Source: Listeria cossartiae subsp. cayugensis (GTDB lineage Bacteria; Bacillota; Bacilli; Lactobacillales; Listeriaceae). From it: a stretch of 64,000 nucleotides of DNA. The first letter of the stretch is position 1, and each line of letters opens with the position of its first letter. The position numbers and the translations under genes were made by a program. This document shows, one piece after another, positions 18,211 to 27,506 of the stretch. The notes beneath the pieces are model-generated. The model did not search any database. It was not told the origin of the DNA and worked only from the letters and a program-made list of their open reading frames with translations. Location of the stretch: the NCBI RefSeq assembly GCF_014229095.1, contig NZ_JAARZC010000006.1, forward strand, positions 33,772 to 97,771, in the 5' to 3' direction.

Positions 18211-19455
18211 TTATTTTTTAAGAAGGGTTTCTACTTGATCGTTAAATGTATCCATTTGTGTTTGTACATCTGCACCACCACGATAAATTTGTTCCCAAGA
18301 TTTTCCGTATAATTGAGCGATTTCTTCAAATTGCGGGATAAGTGGCATTGGTTCTGCCGTTTTCATTTGTTCGCCGAATACTTTGTAGTAAGGATCGTTT
18401 TTCAGCATATCATCTTCCCAAGCATCCATACGAGCTGGCATCGAGTTAGTATCTTTCAACCAAGATAACTGCACGTCAGGTTGGCTCATGTAGTCCATGA
18501 ATTTCAGAGCATCCTCTTTTTTATTACTATATTTGAAAATGGATAGGTTAGCGCCACCAAGACTTGATTCGTTATTTTCTTTTTTAGGTAATACTGCAGT
18601 TGCCCATTTTCCGTCAATATCAGGGGCAGTGTCTTTCAGTGTATTAACCATCCACGGACCACTCATGAACATTGGCACGATTCCGTCGCCGCCAAAGCTT
18701 TGGGACGCATCTAAACCAAGGTCAGTGTCTGGAGCAGAACCGTTTTTAATGAAGCTTTCTAAATAACTGACAGAATCAACAAATGGTTTTTTGTTAAATA
18801 CAGGAGTACCATCTTTATCGAAAAGAGGGGAGCCATTTTGACGTCCGAAAATGAAACCAGTTGTTTGTTCATTTGGATCAATGGCAAAACCGTACATGTC
18901 TTTACCGCGTTTGGAAAGTTTAAGCGCAGCATCGGAAAGTTCATCCCATGTTTTTGGTGCTTCGTTATAGCCAACTTTTTTTAGTAAATCGGTACGATAG
19001 AATAATACGCGCGTTTCTGCATACCACGGAACACCGTAAGTTTTACCATCAAATTGCGTTGTTTTCACCGAACCAGGGAAAAATAAATCGGAGTTCATAT
19101 TTTTACTTTTTTCTACGTCTTTTGTAATATCAAGTAATGCGCCAGCTTCGACGAATTCAGGCATCCAAGTAGTTCCCATTTGGACTACATCGGGGCCGGA
19201 TTTGGAAGCGACTGCTGTAAGTAATTTATCATGTGCATTTGCCCAAGGAATAACTTGGACTTTCACTTCGATGCCAGTGTCTTTCGTGAATTTTTGTGCG
19301 AGTTCTTTTAATGATTTGGCTTCATCTCCCATAGCCCAAACGTTTAACACTTTCGAATCGCTCGAATTCATATCATCCTTCGATCCGCCACATGCCATTA
19401 ATACTAAACTAAGCGACAACACTAAAGCTAAAACGACAAACATCTTTTTCTTCAT
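18211..19455 (-). CDS. Sugar-binding lipoprotein, probable beta-1,2-glucooligosaccharide receptor
   Basis: Family 1 extracellular solute-binding protein, 414 aa. Lipobox LMAC puts the lipid-modified residue at C22. Start ATG 19455 follows TGGAGG. Orthologous by position to L. innocua Lin1841, shown to bind sophorose-series oligosaccharides (recalled literature). It is the first gene of a leftward operon with two permeases and is divergent from the beta-glucosidase and phosphorylase genes, consistent with uptake then intracellular breakdown. The 5' leader is about 155 nt and contains a hairpin. Confidence 0.9.
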   Translation of the reverse strand: MKKKMFVVLALVLSLSLVLMACGGSKDDMNSSDSKVLNVWAMGDEAKSLKELAQKFTKDTGIEVKVQVIPWANAHDKLLTAVASKSGPDVVQMGTTWMPEFVEAGALLDITKDVEKSKNMNSDLFFPGSVKTTQFDGKTYGVPWYAETRVLFYRTDLLKKVGYNEAPKTWDELSDAALKLSKRGKDMYGFAIDPNEQTTGFIFGRQNGSPLFDKDGTPVFNKKPFVDSVSYLESFIKNGSAPDTDLGLDASQSFGGDGIVPMFMSGPWMVNTLKDTAPDIDGKWATAVLPKKENNESSLGGANLSIFKYSNKKEDALKFMDYMSQPDVQLSWLKDTNSMPARMDAWEDDMLKNDPYYKVFGEQMKTAEPMPLIPQFEEIAQLYGKSWEQIYRGGADVQTQMDTFNDQVETLLKK

Positions 19456-19529
19456 GATTTTTCCTCCATTTTTTTGTTTTTTTCAAAGCAACTTGACTAA
19501 CTAAAAGCTGTTAAAGAATAAAAACTGTT

Positions 19530-19551
19530 GTACGGAACTTGTGCACCGTAC
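19530..19551 (-). promoter_or_regulatory. Hairpin in the 5' leader of the sugar-binding protein gene
   Basis: GTACGG and CCGTAC pair around a ten-base loop, about 60-80 nt into the predicted transcript. Role unknown; it is within the mRNA leader and not at the operator. Confidence 0.5.
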
Positions 19552-19597
19552 GGGATGAAGCAAATTGTGAAAATTAATTCACATACACAATATTTCA

Positions 19598-19611
19598 TAG
19601 AAACGTTTCGA
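19598..19611. promoter_or_regulatory. LacI-family operator 1 (importer side)
   Basis: TAGAAACGTTTCGA contains the perfect palindrome GAAACGTTTC just downstream of the leftward promoter. An identical core lies before the beta-glucosidase gene. The LacI-type regulator encoded at 25361 is the likely ligand. Confidence 0.8.
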
Positions 19612-19618
19612 CAAGGTT

Positions 19619-19647
19619 ATTATAGTATATTATGTAATCGGTTTCAA
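19619..19647 (-). promoter_or_regulatory. Sigma-A promoter of the importer operon
   Basis: On the minus strand, TTGAAA (19647-19642), 17-nt spacer and TATAAT (19624-19619). The operator at 19598-19611 covers the predicted start region, giving a simple roadblock repression layout. Confidence 0.8.
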
Positions 19648-19804
19648 GTGAATTGCAATTTTATTTTTTTATAAGTAGGGTTATTGGTTATGTATCAACG
19701 CTTTATGCTTGATAAATTTTTTTTGAATGGATTTTATTGAAAACGAGATAGTATAGAAGAAACGTGGAAATCGAATCATTTAACCATGTGAATGTCGTTT
19801 TTGG

Positions 19805-19833
19805 TTGACTAAAGAAAAGAAAGCGCTTATACT
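19805..19833 (+). promoter_or_regulatory. Sigma-A promoter of the beta-glucosidase operon
   Basis: TTGACT (19805-19810), 17-nt spacer and TATACT (19828-19833). A cre-like element overlaps the spacer and -10, and operator 2 lies shortly after. Confidence 0.8.
19818..19831. promoter_or_regulatory. cre-like CcpA site
   Basis: AGAAAGCGCTTATA fits the loose cre consensus around a central AAAGCGCTT dyad and overlaps the rightward -10, which would give catabolite repression by promoter occlusion (inference). Confidence 0.6.
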
Positions 19834-19848
19834 GTTGTTATATTTGAA

Positions 19849-19862
19849 TAGAAACGTTTCGA
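19849..19862. promoter_or_regulatory. LacI-family operator 2 (glucosidase side)
   Basis: TAGAAACGTTTCGA, the same 14 bases as operator 1, centred about 15 nt after the rightward start point. Identity of the two sites argues for one repressor controlling both arms. Confidence 0.8.
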
Positions 19863-19884
19863 AAAATGTGTTCAGGAGGTTCCT

Positions 19885-22056
19885 ATGAAACAAGAAAAAG
19901 TGCAAGATTTAGTCAATCAAATGACATTAGATGAAAAAATTGCCCAATGTCTTCAACTTTCCCCTTTTCTTTTTAAAGGTACAAACAAAAATGCAGAACT
20001 TACAGGGCCACTTCTTCAAGAAATGAAATTAACGGATGCGCAGACTGAAAATGCGGGTTCGGTACTTGGATCAAGTTCGGCGCTTGATATGATTGGTATT
20101 CAAGAAGCTTACTTAAAAACAAATCGACTAGGAATTCCGCTTGTTTTTATGGCGGACGTTATACATGGTTATAAAACTGTTTTTCCAATTCCACTTGCAC
20201 TCGGTTGTTCGTTTGACCGGGAAACTGTTCGAGTGATGGCGGAAGTTTCGGCATTTGAAGCAACAGCGGAAGGGCACCATGTTACTTTTTCCCCAATGCT
20301 TGATTTAGTGCGGGATCCGAGATGGGGTCGTGTAATGGAATCAACTGGTGAAGATCCCTTTTTAAACAGCGAACTTGGGAAAGCGATGGTTGCTGGTTAC
20401 CAAGGTGATGTGAGCGAACTTGCTGAAAACAAAGAGCGAATGGCTGCTTGTGTGAAACATTTTGCGGCATACGGGGCAGCGGAGGCTGGACTGGAATACA
20501 ATACGGTCAATATGTCTACACGCGAACTATATCAAAATTATTTACCTGCTTATAATGCAGCAATCCAAGCAGGAGCTAAATTAGTTATGACGGCATTTAA
20601 TGTGGTGGACGGGGTTCCGGCGACAATGAACAAATGGCTGAATCGTGATGTTTTACGCGGTGAAATGAATTTCGATGGCGTACTTATTTCTGATTGGGGT
20701 GCGGTCGCTGAAGTGATTAACCACGGAACTGCCAGAAATCCGAAAGAGGCGGCGCAATTTTCGATGGAGGCAGGCGTTGATTTGGAAATGATGACGACTT
20801 GCTATATTCATGAATTAAAAGGCTTGATTGAGGAAGGAAAACTAGCTGAAAGTCTTTTAGATGAAGCCGTGTTGCGGATGTTGCATTTGAAAAATGATTT
20901 AGGACTTTTTGAAGATCCGTATCGTGGTTTGAAAAATAGCGATCGTTCAGAAGACATTTTAACTGATGAAAGCCGCTTGAAAGCGCGCGCTGCTGGAGTA
21001 GAGTCAGCTGTTTTATTAGAAAATAAAAATCACTTACTTCCTTTAGCTAAAACGACGAAATTGGCACTAATTGGTCCACTTGCTACATCACCTGATATTC
21101 TCGGTGGTTGGAATGTATACGGCGAAGAGAAAGATGGCATCAATGTGGAAACGGGCTTACGCGAGGTGTTTGAAACAATCACAACTGTCTCGACGGATTA
21201 TATAGAATTTACCGAGGAAGATAAAGCTTCGATTGAGGAAGCCGTGAGCCATGCAGAAGTGATTGTTCTTGCGCTAGGTGAGAAAAATGAATGGGGCGGA
21301 GAAGCAGGAAGCCTCGCAACCATTCGTTTACCAGAAGCACAATACGACTTAGCCAAATTTGTACAAACGCTTGGGAAACCGGTAGTTATCACTTTATTTA
21401 ATGGTAGACCGTTAGAAGTTAAAGAATTAGCGGAAGCCAGTGATGCGCTTCTCGAATTATGGTTCCCGGGTACAGAAGCGGGCCGCGTTACTGCGGATTT
21501 ATTAAGTGGGGCGAGCAATCCTTCTGGAAAATTAGCGATGTCCTTCCCGCAAACGACCGGTCAAATTCCAGTTTACTATAACCATTTACGCACTGGTCGA
21601 CCACAAACACCAGAAAACAAAGGTGAGCGCTATGTATCGCATTATCTCGATATTCCGAACGAACCATTTTATCCATTTGGTTACGGAAAAAGTTATAGCG
21701 AATTTGAATTAACAACGGCCGATATTCCGAAAGAATTGCCTCTAGGTGAGTCGCTTCATGTGGAGGTAACAATTAAAAATACGAGTAAAATCGCTGGAAA
21801 AGAAGTCATTCAAGTGTATTTGCAAGATGTGACAGCAAGCATTTCACGTCCTGTCAAAGAACTAAAAGCTTTTGAAAAAGTGGCGCTTCTAGCTGGCGAA
21901 GAAAAAACAGTTTCATTTGAATTAACGAGCGAAGCATTTTCTTTCTACAACCATCAACTTGAAAAAGTGCAGGAACCGGGACTTCACCGTGTTTTTGTTG
22001 GGACGAGCAGTGAAAATGTAGACGTTTTTGAACTGGAAGTAGGTGGCTATCTGTGA
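19885..22056 (+). CDS. GH3 beta-glucosidase, probable sophorose-acting enzyme
   Basis: Intracellular glycoside hydrolase family 3, 723 aa, no signal peptide. The catalytic nucleophile is D270 in GVLISDWGAV, the same number as in the characterised L. innocua Lin1840 enzyme (recalled). KHFAAYGAAE and the C-terminal fibronectin-III-like domain (EVTIKNTSKIAGKEVIQVYLQD region) complete the usual architecture. It would hydrolyse sophorose and short beta-1,2-glucooligosaccharides to glucose. Ribosome site CAGGAGG. Its stop overlaps the next start (GTGA). Confidence 0.93.
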   Translation: MKQEKVQDLVNQMTLDEKIAQCLQLSPFLFKGTNKNAELTGPLLQEMKLTDAQTENAGSVLGSSSALDMIGIQEAYLKTNRLGIPLVFMADVIHGYKTVFPIPLALGCSFDRETVRVMAEVSAFEATAEGHHVTFSPMLDLVRDPRWGRVMESTGEDPFLNSELGKAMVAGYQGDVSELAENKERMAACVKHFAAYGAAEAGLEYNTVNMSTRELYQNYLPAYNAAIQAGAKLVMTAFNVVDGVPATMNKWLNRDVLRGEMNFDGVLISDWGAVAEVINHGTARNPKEAAQFSMEAGVDLEMMTTCYIHELKGLIEEGKLAESLLDEAVLRMLHLKNDLGLFEDPYRGLKNSDRSEDILTDESRLKARAAGVESAVLLENKNHLLPLAKTTKLALIGPLATSPDILGGWNVYGEEKDGINVETGLREVFETITTVSTDYIEFTEEDKASIEEAVSHAEVIVLALGEKNEWGGEAGSLATIRLPEAQYDLAKFVQTLGKPVVITLFNGRPLEVKELAEASDALLELWFPGTEAGRVTADLLSGASNPSGKLAMSFPQTTGQIPVYYNHLRTGRPQTPENKGERYVSHYLDIPNEPFYPFGYGKSYSEFELTTADIPKELPLGESLHVEVTIKNTSKIAGKEVIQVYLQDVTASISRPVKELKAFEKVALLAGEEKTVSFELTSEAFSFYNHQLEKVQEPGLHRVFVGTSSENVDVFELEVGGYL

Positions 22057-25000
22057 CAAAATTAAAAGAAATTAAAAAAGCAGATTTATCGGCGGCGTTT
22101 TATCCAAGTGGGGAGCTTGCTTGGTTGAAATTAAAGGATCTGATGTTGAATCAAGTCATTCAAAATCCGTTAGAAAATCGCTTATCACAAATCTATGTAC
22201 GAGCGCATTTGGCTGATAAAGTGAAGGCATATCCGCTTTTAACCGCAGATGCAGAAGTCGGTTTTAATGAGCATGGGGTTGAATATCGCGGGACAGTTGG
22301 GCCGTTTGCATACACGGTGCAAATGCAATTCCATTCGCGTGGCTGGTTTTATGATATAACGGTGGATGGTGCAGGAAATTTTGATCTTGTGTATTTGCAA
22401 GATTTAGGCCTTGCAGAACAAGCGGCAGTGCGGACAAATGAAGCTTACATGTCGCAATACATTGATTATCATGTGACAGAAGGTGCGACTGGTTTCACGA
22501 TTCAAGCTCGCCAAAATCAACCACAAAACAATCGCTTTCCGGCAGTCCAAATCGGTGCTTTGACGAACATTATTGGCTATGCAACAGATGGTTTCGATAT
22601 GTATGGCACCAATTATAAAATAACGAGTGAACTAGCAGCACTTGCGCAAAAATCACTACCAAATCGTGTATATCAATATGAATTCGCGCAAATCTCCTTA
22701 CAAACAGAAGCATTTTCAAATCACGCAGAAACAACTTTTTATGGCTATGCAACCGAGAATCAACCAAAAGCATCTGGCGCGCCATTTGAAAATATCGCCG
22801 AAATAAAAGCGAGTATTCCGGAGCAAGCCTATCAGCCAAGTAAAAAAGCGATCCGCGACAAAAACATCGGAACAGCTATCACGGGCGAACCAATTTCCGA
22901 AAAATGGCTACAAGCGAACTTCCCAGACAGAATTCAAGAAGAAAAACAAAACGGCGCACTGCTATCCTTTTTCACACCAAGCTATGCACATGTTGTGATG
23001 CGCGAAAAAGAGGCTGAATTAGAACGTCCACATGGCAGCATTTTGCTAGACAAAGTGGATGTTTTAAACCCGGAAGCAACTCTTTCGGCGACAACATACA
23101 TGTACGGTGCATTTTTATCGCAATTGGTTGCAGGGAACACAAATATGAACAAATGGAATAGCCATGCGCGCAATCCGCTGAACATTTTGCAAACAAGTGG
23201 TGTAAGAGTTTATATTGAAGAAGATGGTGAACTACGGCTACTCGGCGTACCATCTGTGTGGGAAACGAGCACGAACTATTCAACTTGGTATTACCAGTGG
23301 AATGATGATTTAATCACTGTCAAAACGACCTTAACCGCTGCAAGCAAAGAGGCATTCGTCACCATCCATTCCAAAAAAGGTCATCCATATAAATTGGTAC
23401 TAACTAACCAAGTCACAATGGCCACGAATGAATACGACACAACCGTGAAAAAAGAAATAAAAGCTGGCGTCGTTACTTATTTCCCATCAGCAGATTCACC
23501 CATTTTAGATACTTACCCGGCACTTCAATTCCGCGTGGACGGTACTTATAACGACATCACAGACGAAAGTTATTTTGCGAAAGATTATGCCGGAACAGCT
23601 GGATTAGACGTTTTCGTATTTGAACCAACAGATAGCGCAACATTCCACGTTCAAGCAAAACTGACCGCTGAATTTGCAGAAAAGCAGCCAGATTTAGAAG
23701 CAGCTACAAAAGAAATTCGCACTAGCTATGACGAATTAACCGCCCAATTTCATTTAAACCACCAAAGTACAACGGCGGAAAAACTAAACTTAACGGTGTA
23801 TTGGTATGCGCACCAAATGCTCGTTCATTACGCATCGCCGCACGGTTTAGAACAGTATAGCGGGGCGGCTTGGGGAACACGTGACGTAAGTCAAGGACCA
23901 TTTGAATTTTTCCTTGCGACCGGGAACAAAGCTGTTTTACGCCAACTTGTATTAACAATCTTTTCCCACCAATACAGGGATACTGGTGACTGGCCGCAGT
24001 GGTTTATGTTTGATAAATATACATCGATTCAACAAGAAGAAAGTCACGGCGATGTCATTGTTTGGCCGCTGAAAATTATTGGTGATTACTTGGAAATGAG
24101 CGGAGATGCAGGGATACTCGAAGAAGCGATTCCGTTTGTTGACCGTGAATCGAAAACATTCACAACTGAAAAAGGGACGCTGTTAGAGCATATTGAATTA
24201 GCTGTACAGACAATTGAAGCCCGCTTTATGAAAGGAACGGCGCTTTCTAATTACGGTGATGGTGACTGGGACGATACGCTTCAACCTGCAAATGCGCAAT
24301 TGAAAAAAAATATGGTTTCCAGCTGGACAGTTGCTCTAACGTATCAAACATTTAAACGATTAGCGACATTCTTGCCAGCAGGAGATGAATACGGCGCTTT
24401 AGCAAAACGAGTTCAAGCTGATTTTGCTAAATATATGACAGCGGATACCGACGTCATTCCAGGTTTCCTCTATTTAGAAGAAGGAAAAGCACCGGTTTGG
24501 ATGATTCATCCGGAAGACAAAGAAACTAATATTAAGCATCGTTTAATTCCACTAACGAGAAGCGTAATTGCCGAACTCGTTGATAAAAAACAAGCAAGTC
24601 GCAATTTTGACATTATAGGTGAGCATTTACTTCATCCGGATGGCGTGCGTTTAATGAGTGAGCCAGCGCATTATGCAGGTGGTGTAAGTACGCACTTCAA
24701 ACGGGCTGAGCAAGCGGCGAATTTTGGTAGAGAAGTTGGTTTGCAATATGTCCATGCGCATATTCGCTATATCGAAGCACTTGCAAAAATTGGCGACACA
24801 GGAGCTTGGCATATGCTTGATATTATTAATCCAATCAATATTAAAGAAGTTGTACCAAACGCGGAGCTACGCCAAAGCAATACGTATTTCAGTAGTTCTG
24901 ACGCCGCATTTTTAGATCGTTATCAGGCACAAAATGAATTCGGTCGCGTGAAAGAAGGGACTATTCCAGTGAAAGGCGGCTGGCGGATTTATTCGAGTGG

Positions 25001-25313
25001 TCCAGGAATATACTTGCATCAGCTAATTAGTTCGGTTCTCGGCATTCGCCAAACAGAACAAGCGCTCATTTTTGATCCTATTTTGCCAGCAGATTTAAAT
25101 GGGTTAGAATGCCACATTGAGCTGGATAATTACCCGCTAGATATCACGTTTGAAAGCGCAGATGAGGCCGGGATTTTGGTGAACGGAGAAAAACAACCTG
25201 TTGAAAATGAAGCGAATGCATACCGTACAGGCGCTCTCGTTTTACCTAAAAAGAACTTAACGACAAAATGTTCACAAATCACGATTAAATTTCAAAAAAA
25301 TAACCGTCTCTAA
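22053..25313 (+). CDS. GH94 1,2-beta-oligoglucan phosphorylase
   Basis: Large cytoplasmic phosphorylase, 1086 aa, collinear with L. innocua Lin1839, which phosphorolyses beta-1,2-glucooligosaccharides to alpha-glucose-1-phosphate (recalled). Visible family features are a beta-sandwich N-terminal half and an (alpha/alpha)6 barrel with YGDGDWDDTLQP, which carries the general acid Asp, and a C-terminal GGWRIYSSGPGIYLHQ. Starts at GTG 22053, overlapping the glucosidase stop by four bases, so translation is coupled. Older annotations call it cellobiose phosphorylase. Confidence 0.9.
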   Translation: MTKLKEIKKADLSAAFYPSGELAWLKLKDLMLNQVIQNPLENRLSQIYVRAHLADKVKAYPLLTADAEVGFNEHGVEYRGTVGPFAYTVQMQFHSRGWFYDITVDGAGNFDLVYLQDLGLAEQAAVRTNEAYMSQYIDYHVTEGATGFTIQARQNQPQNNRFPAVQIGALTNIIGYATDGFDMYGTNYKITSELAALAQKSLPNRVYQYEFAQISLQTEAFSNHAETTFYGYATENQPKASGAPFENIAEIKASIPEQAYQPSKKAIRDKNIGTAITGEPISEKWLQANFPDRIQEEKQNGALLSFFTPSYAHVVMREKEAELERPHGSILLDKVDVLNPEATLSATTYMYGAFLSQLVAGNTNMNKWNSHARNPLNILQTSGVRVYIEEDGELRLLGVPSVWETSTNYSTWYYQWNDDLITVKTTLTAASKEAFVTIHSKKGHPYKLVLTNQVTMATNEYDTTVKKEIKAGVVTYFPSADSPILDTYPALQFRVDGTYNDITDESYFAKDYAGTAGLDVFVFEPTDSATFHVQAKLTAEFAEKQPDLEAATKEIRTSYDELTAQFHLNHQSTTAEKLNLTVYWYAHQMLVHYASPHGLEQYSGAAWGTRDVSQGPFEFFLATGNKAVLRQLVLTIFSHQYRDTGDWPQWFMFDKYTSIQQEESHGDVIVWPLKIIGDYLEMSGDAGILEEAIPFVDRESKTFTTEKGTLLEHIELAVQTIEARFMKGTALSNYGDGDWDDTLQPANAQLKKNMVSSWTVALTYQTFKRLATFLPAGDEYGALAKRVQADFAKYMTADTDVIPGFLYLEEGKAPVWMIHPEDKETNIKHRLIPLTRSVIAELVDKKQASRNFDIIGEHLLHPDGVRLMSEPAHYAGGVSTHFKRAEQAANFGREVGLQYVHAHIRYIEALAKIGDTGAWHMLDIINPINIKEVVPNAELRQSNTYFSSSDAAFLDRYQAQNEFGRVKEGTIPVKGGWRIYSSGPGIYLHQLISSVLGIRQTEQALIFDPILPADLNGLECHIELDNYPLDITFESADEAGILVNGEKQPVENEANAYRTGALVLPKKNLTTKCSQITIKFQKNNRL

Positions 25314-25360
25314 GGTTGTTTTGTGTATAATAAAAGAAAACAGAAAAGGATGCGATTCAC

Positions 25361-26326
25361 GTGGTAGGAATTAAAGATATCGCGAAAAAGGCAGGGGTTT
25401 CCATTTCAACAGTATCCTACGCGCTTAATGGCAGCCCAAAAGTGACCGAAAAAACGCGAAAACGAATTATGACCATCGCAAATGAATTGAATTATATTCC
25501 CAATATGGCAGCACGAACGTTAAAAACGAGAGAAACAAAAATTATCGGCGTCTATTTAACGAACTACGGCGGGATTTTTTACGGGACTTTACTGGAAGGT
25601 TTAACGCAAACGCTCTATAAACACGGATATGAACTCATTGCTTGCAGTGGCACGAAAACACACCGATTTTTACCCGAAAAAATGATTGATGGCGCTATTA
25701 TTTTAGATGCGAATTTCCCGTCGAGCGAGATTATTAATTATGCTGATCGTGGTCATAAACTAGTCGTACTTGACCGCGAACTTACGCATGAAAATGTGAG
25801 CCAAGTCTTACTAGATAATAAAGGTGGGGCAACACTCGCGATTGATTATTTATCTACTAACTTTAAAGGTGATTTTTATGTGATAACTGGTCCAGATGAT
25901 TCGTACGATGCAAGAGTTAGACTCGAAACGGCTAAACAAGAACTCGCTCGCTCTGGCGACAAAAAAGTGCATATTATCGAAGGCGATTTTTCCGAACAAA
26001 GCGGTGAAAAAGCAGCAGCCATTATCGCTAAAAACTGGAAAGCGCCCGTGTCCGTATTCGCTTTAAATGATAATATGGCTATCGGTATGTATCGCTATTT
26101 TGCTGGTACAGATTTAGAAATTGGCAAAGACGTCCGGATTATCGGCTTTGATAATACCGATATTAGTGAGTATTTAGTGCCACGCCTTGCTACTATCGAA
26201 TATTCGAAGTACAAATGGGGCGCAGTGGCTGCTGACAAACTTGTCGAGCTGCTCGAAGGTGAAAAAGCCGAAAATGAAATAATCTATACAACTCGAATCA
26301 GTGGTCCATCGGTTTCAAACAATTAG
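25361..26326 (+). CDS. LacI-family transcriptional repressor of the beta-1,2-glucan locus
   Basis: A 321-aa LacI/GalR protein. The HTH is IKDIAKKAGVSISTVSYAL, followed by hinge sequence YIPNMAARTLKTRET and a sugar-binding domain. Translation starts at GTG 25361 after AAAAGGATG. It lies 47 nt after the phosphorylase gene, with a TATAAT at 25326-25331 that may give a weak own promoter. The paired GAAACGTTTC operators 5.5 kb upstream are typical LacI half-site palindromes and are its likely targets (inference). Confidence 0.9.
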   Translation: MVGIKDIAKKAGVSISTVSYALNGSPKVTEKTRKRIMTIANELNYIPNMAARTLKTRETKIIGVYLTNYGGIFYGTLLEGLTQTLYKHGYELIACSGTKTHRFLPEKMIDGAIILDANFPSSEIINYADRGHKLVVLDRELTHENVSQVLLDNKGGATLAIDYLSTNFKGDFYVITGPDDSYDARVRLETAKQELARSGDKKVHIIEGDFSEQSGEKAAAIIAKNWKAPVSVFALNDNMAIGMYRYFAGTDLEIGKDVRIIGFDNTDISEYLVPRLATIEYSKYKWGAVAADKLVELLEGEKAENEIIYTTRISGPSVSNN

Positions 26327-26340
26327 TACGCTTTTTTCCT

Positions 26341-26363
26341 TATTTTAAGGTATACTTAAAATA
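26341..26363. promoter_or_regulatory. Palindrome upstream of the oxidoreductase gene
   Basis: TATTTTAAG-N5-CTTAAAATA is a perfect nine-base inverted repeat located 23-45 nt before the ATG at 26386. It has no T tract of terminator type, and its AT-richness suits an operator more than an RNA hairpin. Confidence 0.5.
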
Positions 26364-26385
26364 AAATAAAAGGAGTTGTCGGCTA

Positions 26386-27369
26386 ATGAAACTTGGAATT
26401 ATGGGAACGAACTGGATTACAGACGCATTTATCGAAGGCGCAATTAATTCGGGTGAATGGAATCTTACGGCGGTATACTCGCGCACAGAAGAAAAAGCAC
26501 GCGCATTTGGAGAAAAATACGGAGAGTTGACTTACTTCACTGATATTGAGAAAATGGGTCAATCAGACGCTTGCGATGCTGTTTATATTGCTTCGCCTAA
26601 TGCACTTCATTATCAACACGCGGTCAGCTTACTGAAAAATAAAAAACATGTGATTGTCGAAAAACCAATTTTTTCCACAGTAGCAGAATTAGAGCATGCG
26701 CACCAAATTGCTCGCGAAAACAATGTCTTTTTATTTGAAGCAGCTCGCCACATCCAAGAACCAAACTTCAAACGGCTACAAGAAAGCATCGAAAAAGTTG
26801 GAACCATCCACGGTGCAACACTTGCTTACATGAAATATTCCTCTAGATATGATCAAGTTTTAAACGGCGAAGAACCAAATATCTTCTCCTTAAAATTCTC
26901 TGGCGGTTCCATTGTTGATTTAGGCGTTTATCCACTTTACTCAGCAATCACATTATTCGGTGAACCCGTAAAAGCGACTTATTTCGCGACTAAATTACCA
27001 ACAGGCGTAGACGGACTTGGCCCGATTATTCTTGAATATCCAACATTCAACGTTACAATCATTCAAGGGAAAAATTCCCAATCCTTCTTACCAAGTGAAA
27101 TTTATGGTCAAAAAGGAACGCTAATCGTGGACCCACTTACTGGGATTGAACATATTACTTTTTACGATAATGCAACAAAAGAAGAAGCTGAACTTGCTGG
27201 TCCAACTGTTGCTAATGATATGCAATTTGAAGCAGCTGAGTTTGCAAGAATTATCGAACAAAGCGACCGAGATACATATGAATACTTAGCTGACTTAAGC
27301 TTAAAAGTATTACGTGTCTCCAACGAACTACGTCACCAAAACGATATTTGGTTTGACGCGGAAAAATAA
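26386..27369 (+). CDS. Gfo/Idh/MocA-family oxidoreductase
   Basis: NAD(P)-dependent sugar-type dehydrogenase, 327 aa. The Rossmann start is MKLGIMGTNWITDAFIEGA; the conserved EKPI motif (HVIVEKPIF) is present, with the second domain beginning about residue 125. Family members oxidise sugars, inositols or dihydrodiols; substrate unknown. It follows the LacI gene by 59 nt and precedes a strong terminator, so it is the last gene of the glucan region, possibly with its own control from the palindrome upstream. Confidence 0.85.
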   Translation: MKLGIMGTNWITDAFIEGAINSGEWNLTAVYSRTEEKARAFGEKYGELTYFTDIEKMGQSDACDAVYIASPNALHYQHAVSLLKNKKHVIVEKPIFSTVAELEHAHQIARENNVFLFEAARHIQEPNFKRLQESIEKVGTIHGATLAYMKYSSRYDQVLNGEEPNIFSLKFSGGSIVDLGVYPLYSAITLFGEPVKATYFATKLPTGVDGLGPIILEYPTFNVTIIQGKNSQSFLPSEIYGQKGTLIVDPLTGIEHITFYDNATKEEAELAGPTVANDMQFEAAEFARIIEQSDRDTYEYLADLSLKVLRVSNELRHQNDIWFDAEK

Positions 27370-27381
27370 TTTTTCGAAAAG

Positions 27382-27418
27382 CTAGGAAGAGGCTCGCGAG
27401 CTAATTCCTAGTTTTTTT
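27382..27418 (+). terminator. Terminator of the beta-1,2-glucan region
   Basis: CTAGGAA (27382-27388) pairs with TTCCTAG (27405-27411); an inner GCTCGCGAGC adds a second stem. Seven T follow. Confidence 0.85.
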
Positions 27419-27467
27419 ATTTATAGCAACAAAAATCCTAAATAAAAGTGCAGACTTGCAGTAAGCA

Positions 27468-27476
27468 TGGTATGAT
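27468..27476 (+). promoter_or_regulatory. Extended -10 promoter of the helicase gene
   Basis: TGG followed by TATGAT (27471-27476) forms an extended -10 with no good -35 box, 31 nt before the helicase start. Confidence 0.55.
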
Positions 27477-27506
27477 ACAGAGAAGAACTAATAAAGGAGT
27501 CGGGTC

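Larger units (their letters stand above)
19456..19884. other. 429-nt divergent regulatory region of the beta-1,2-glucan locus
   Basis: Contains the leftward promoter with operator 1 and leader hairpin, and the rightward promoter with a cre-like site and operator 2. The stretch 19648-19800 is AT-rich with no recognisable ORF or further motif. Confidence 0.8.
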
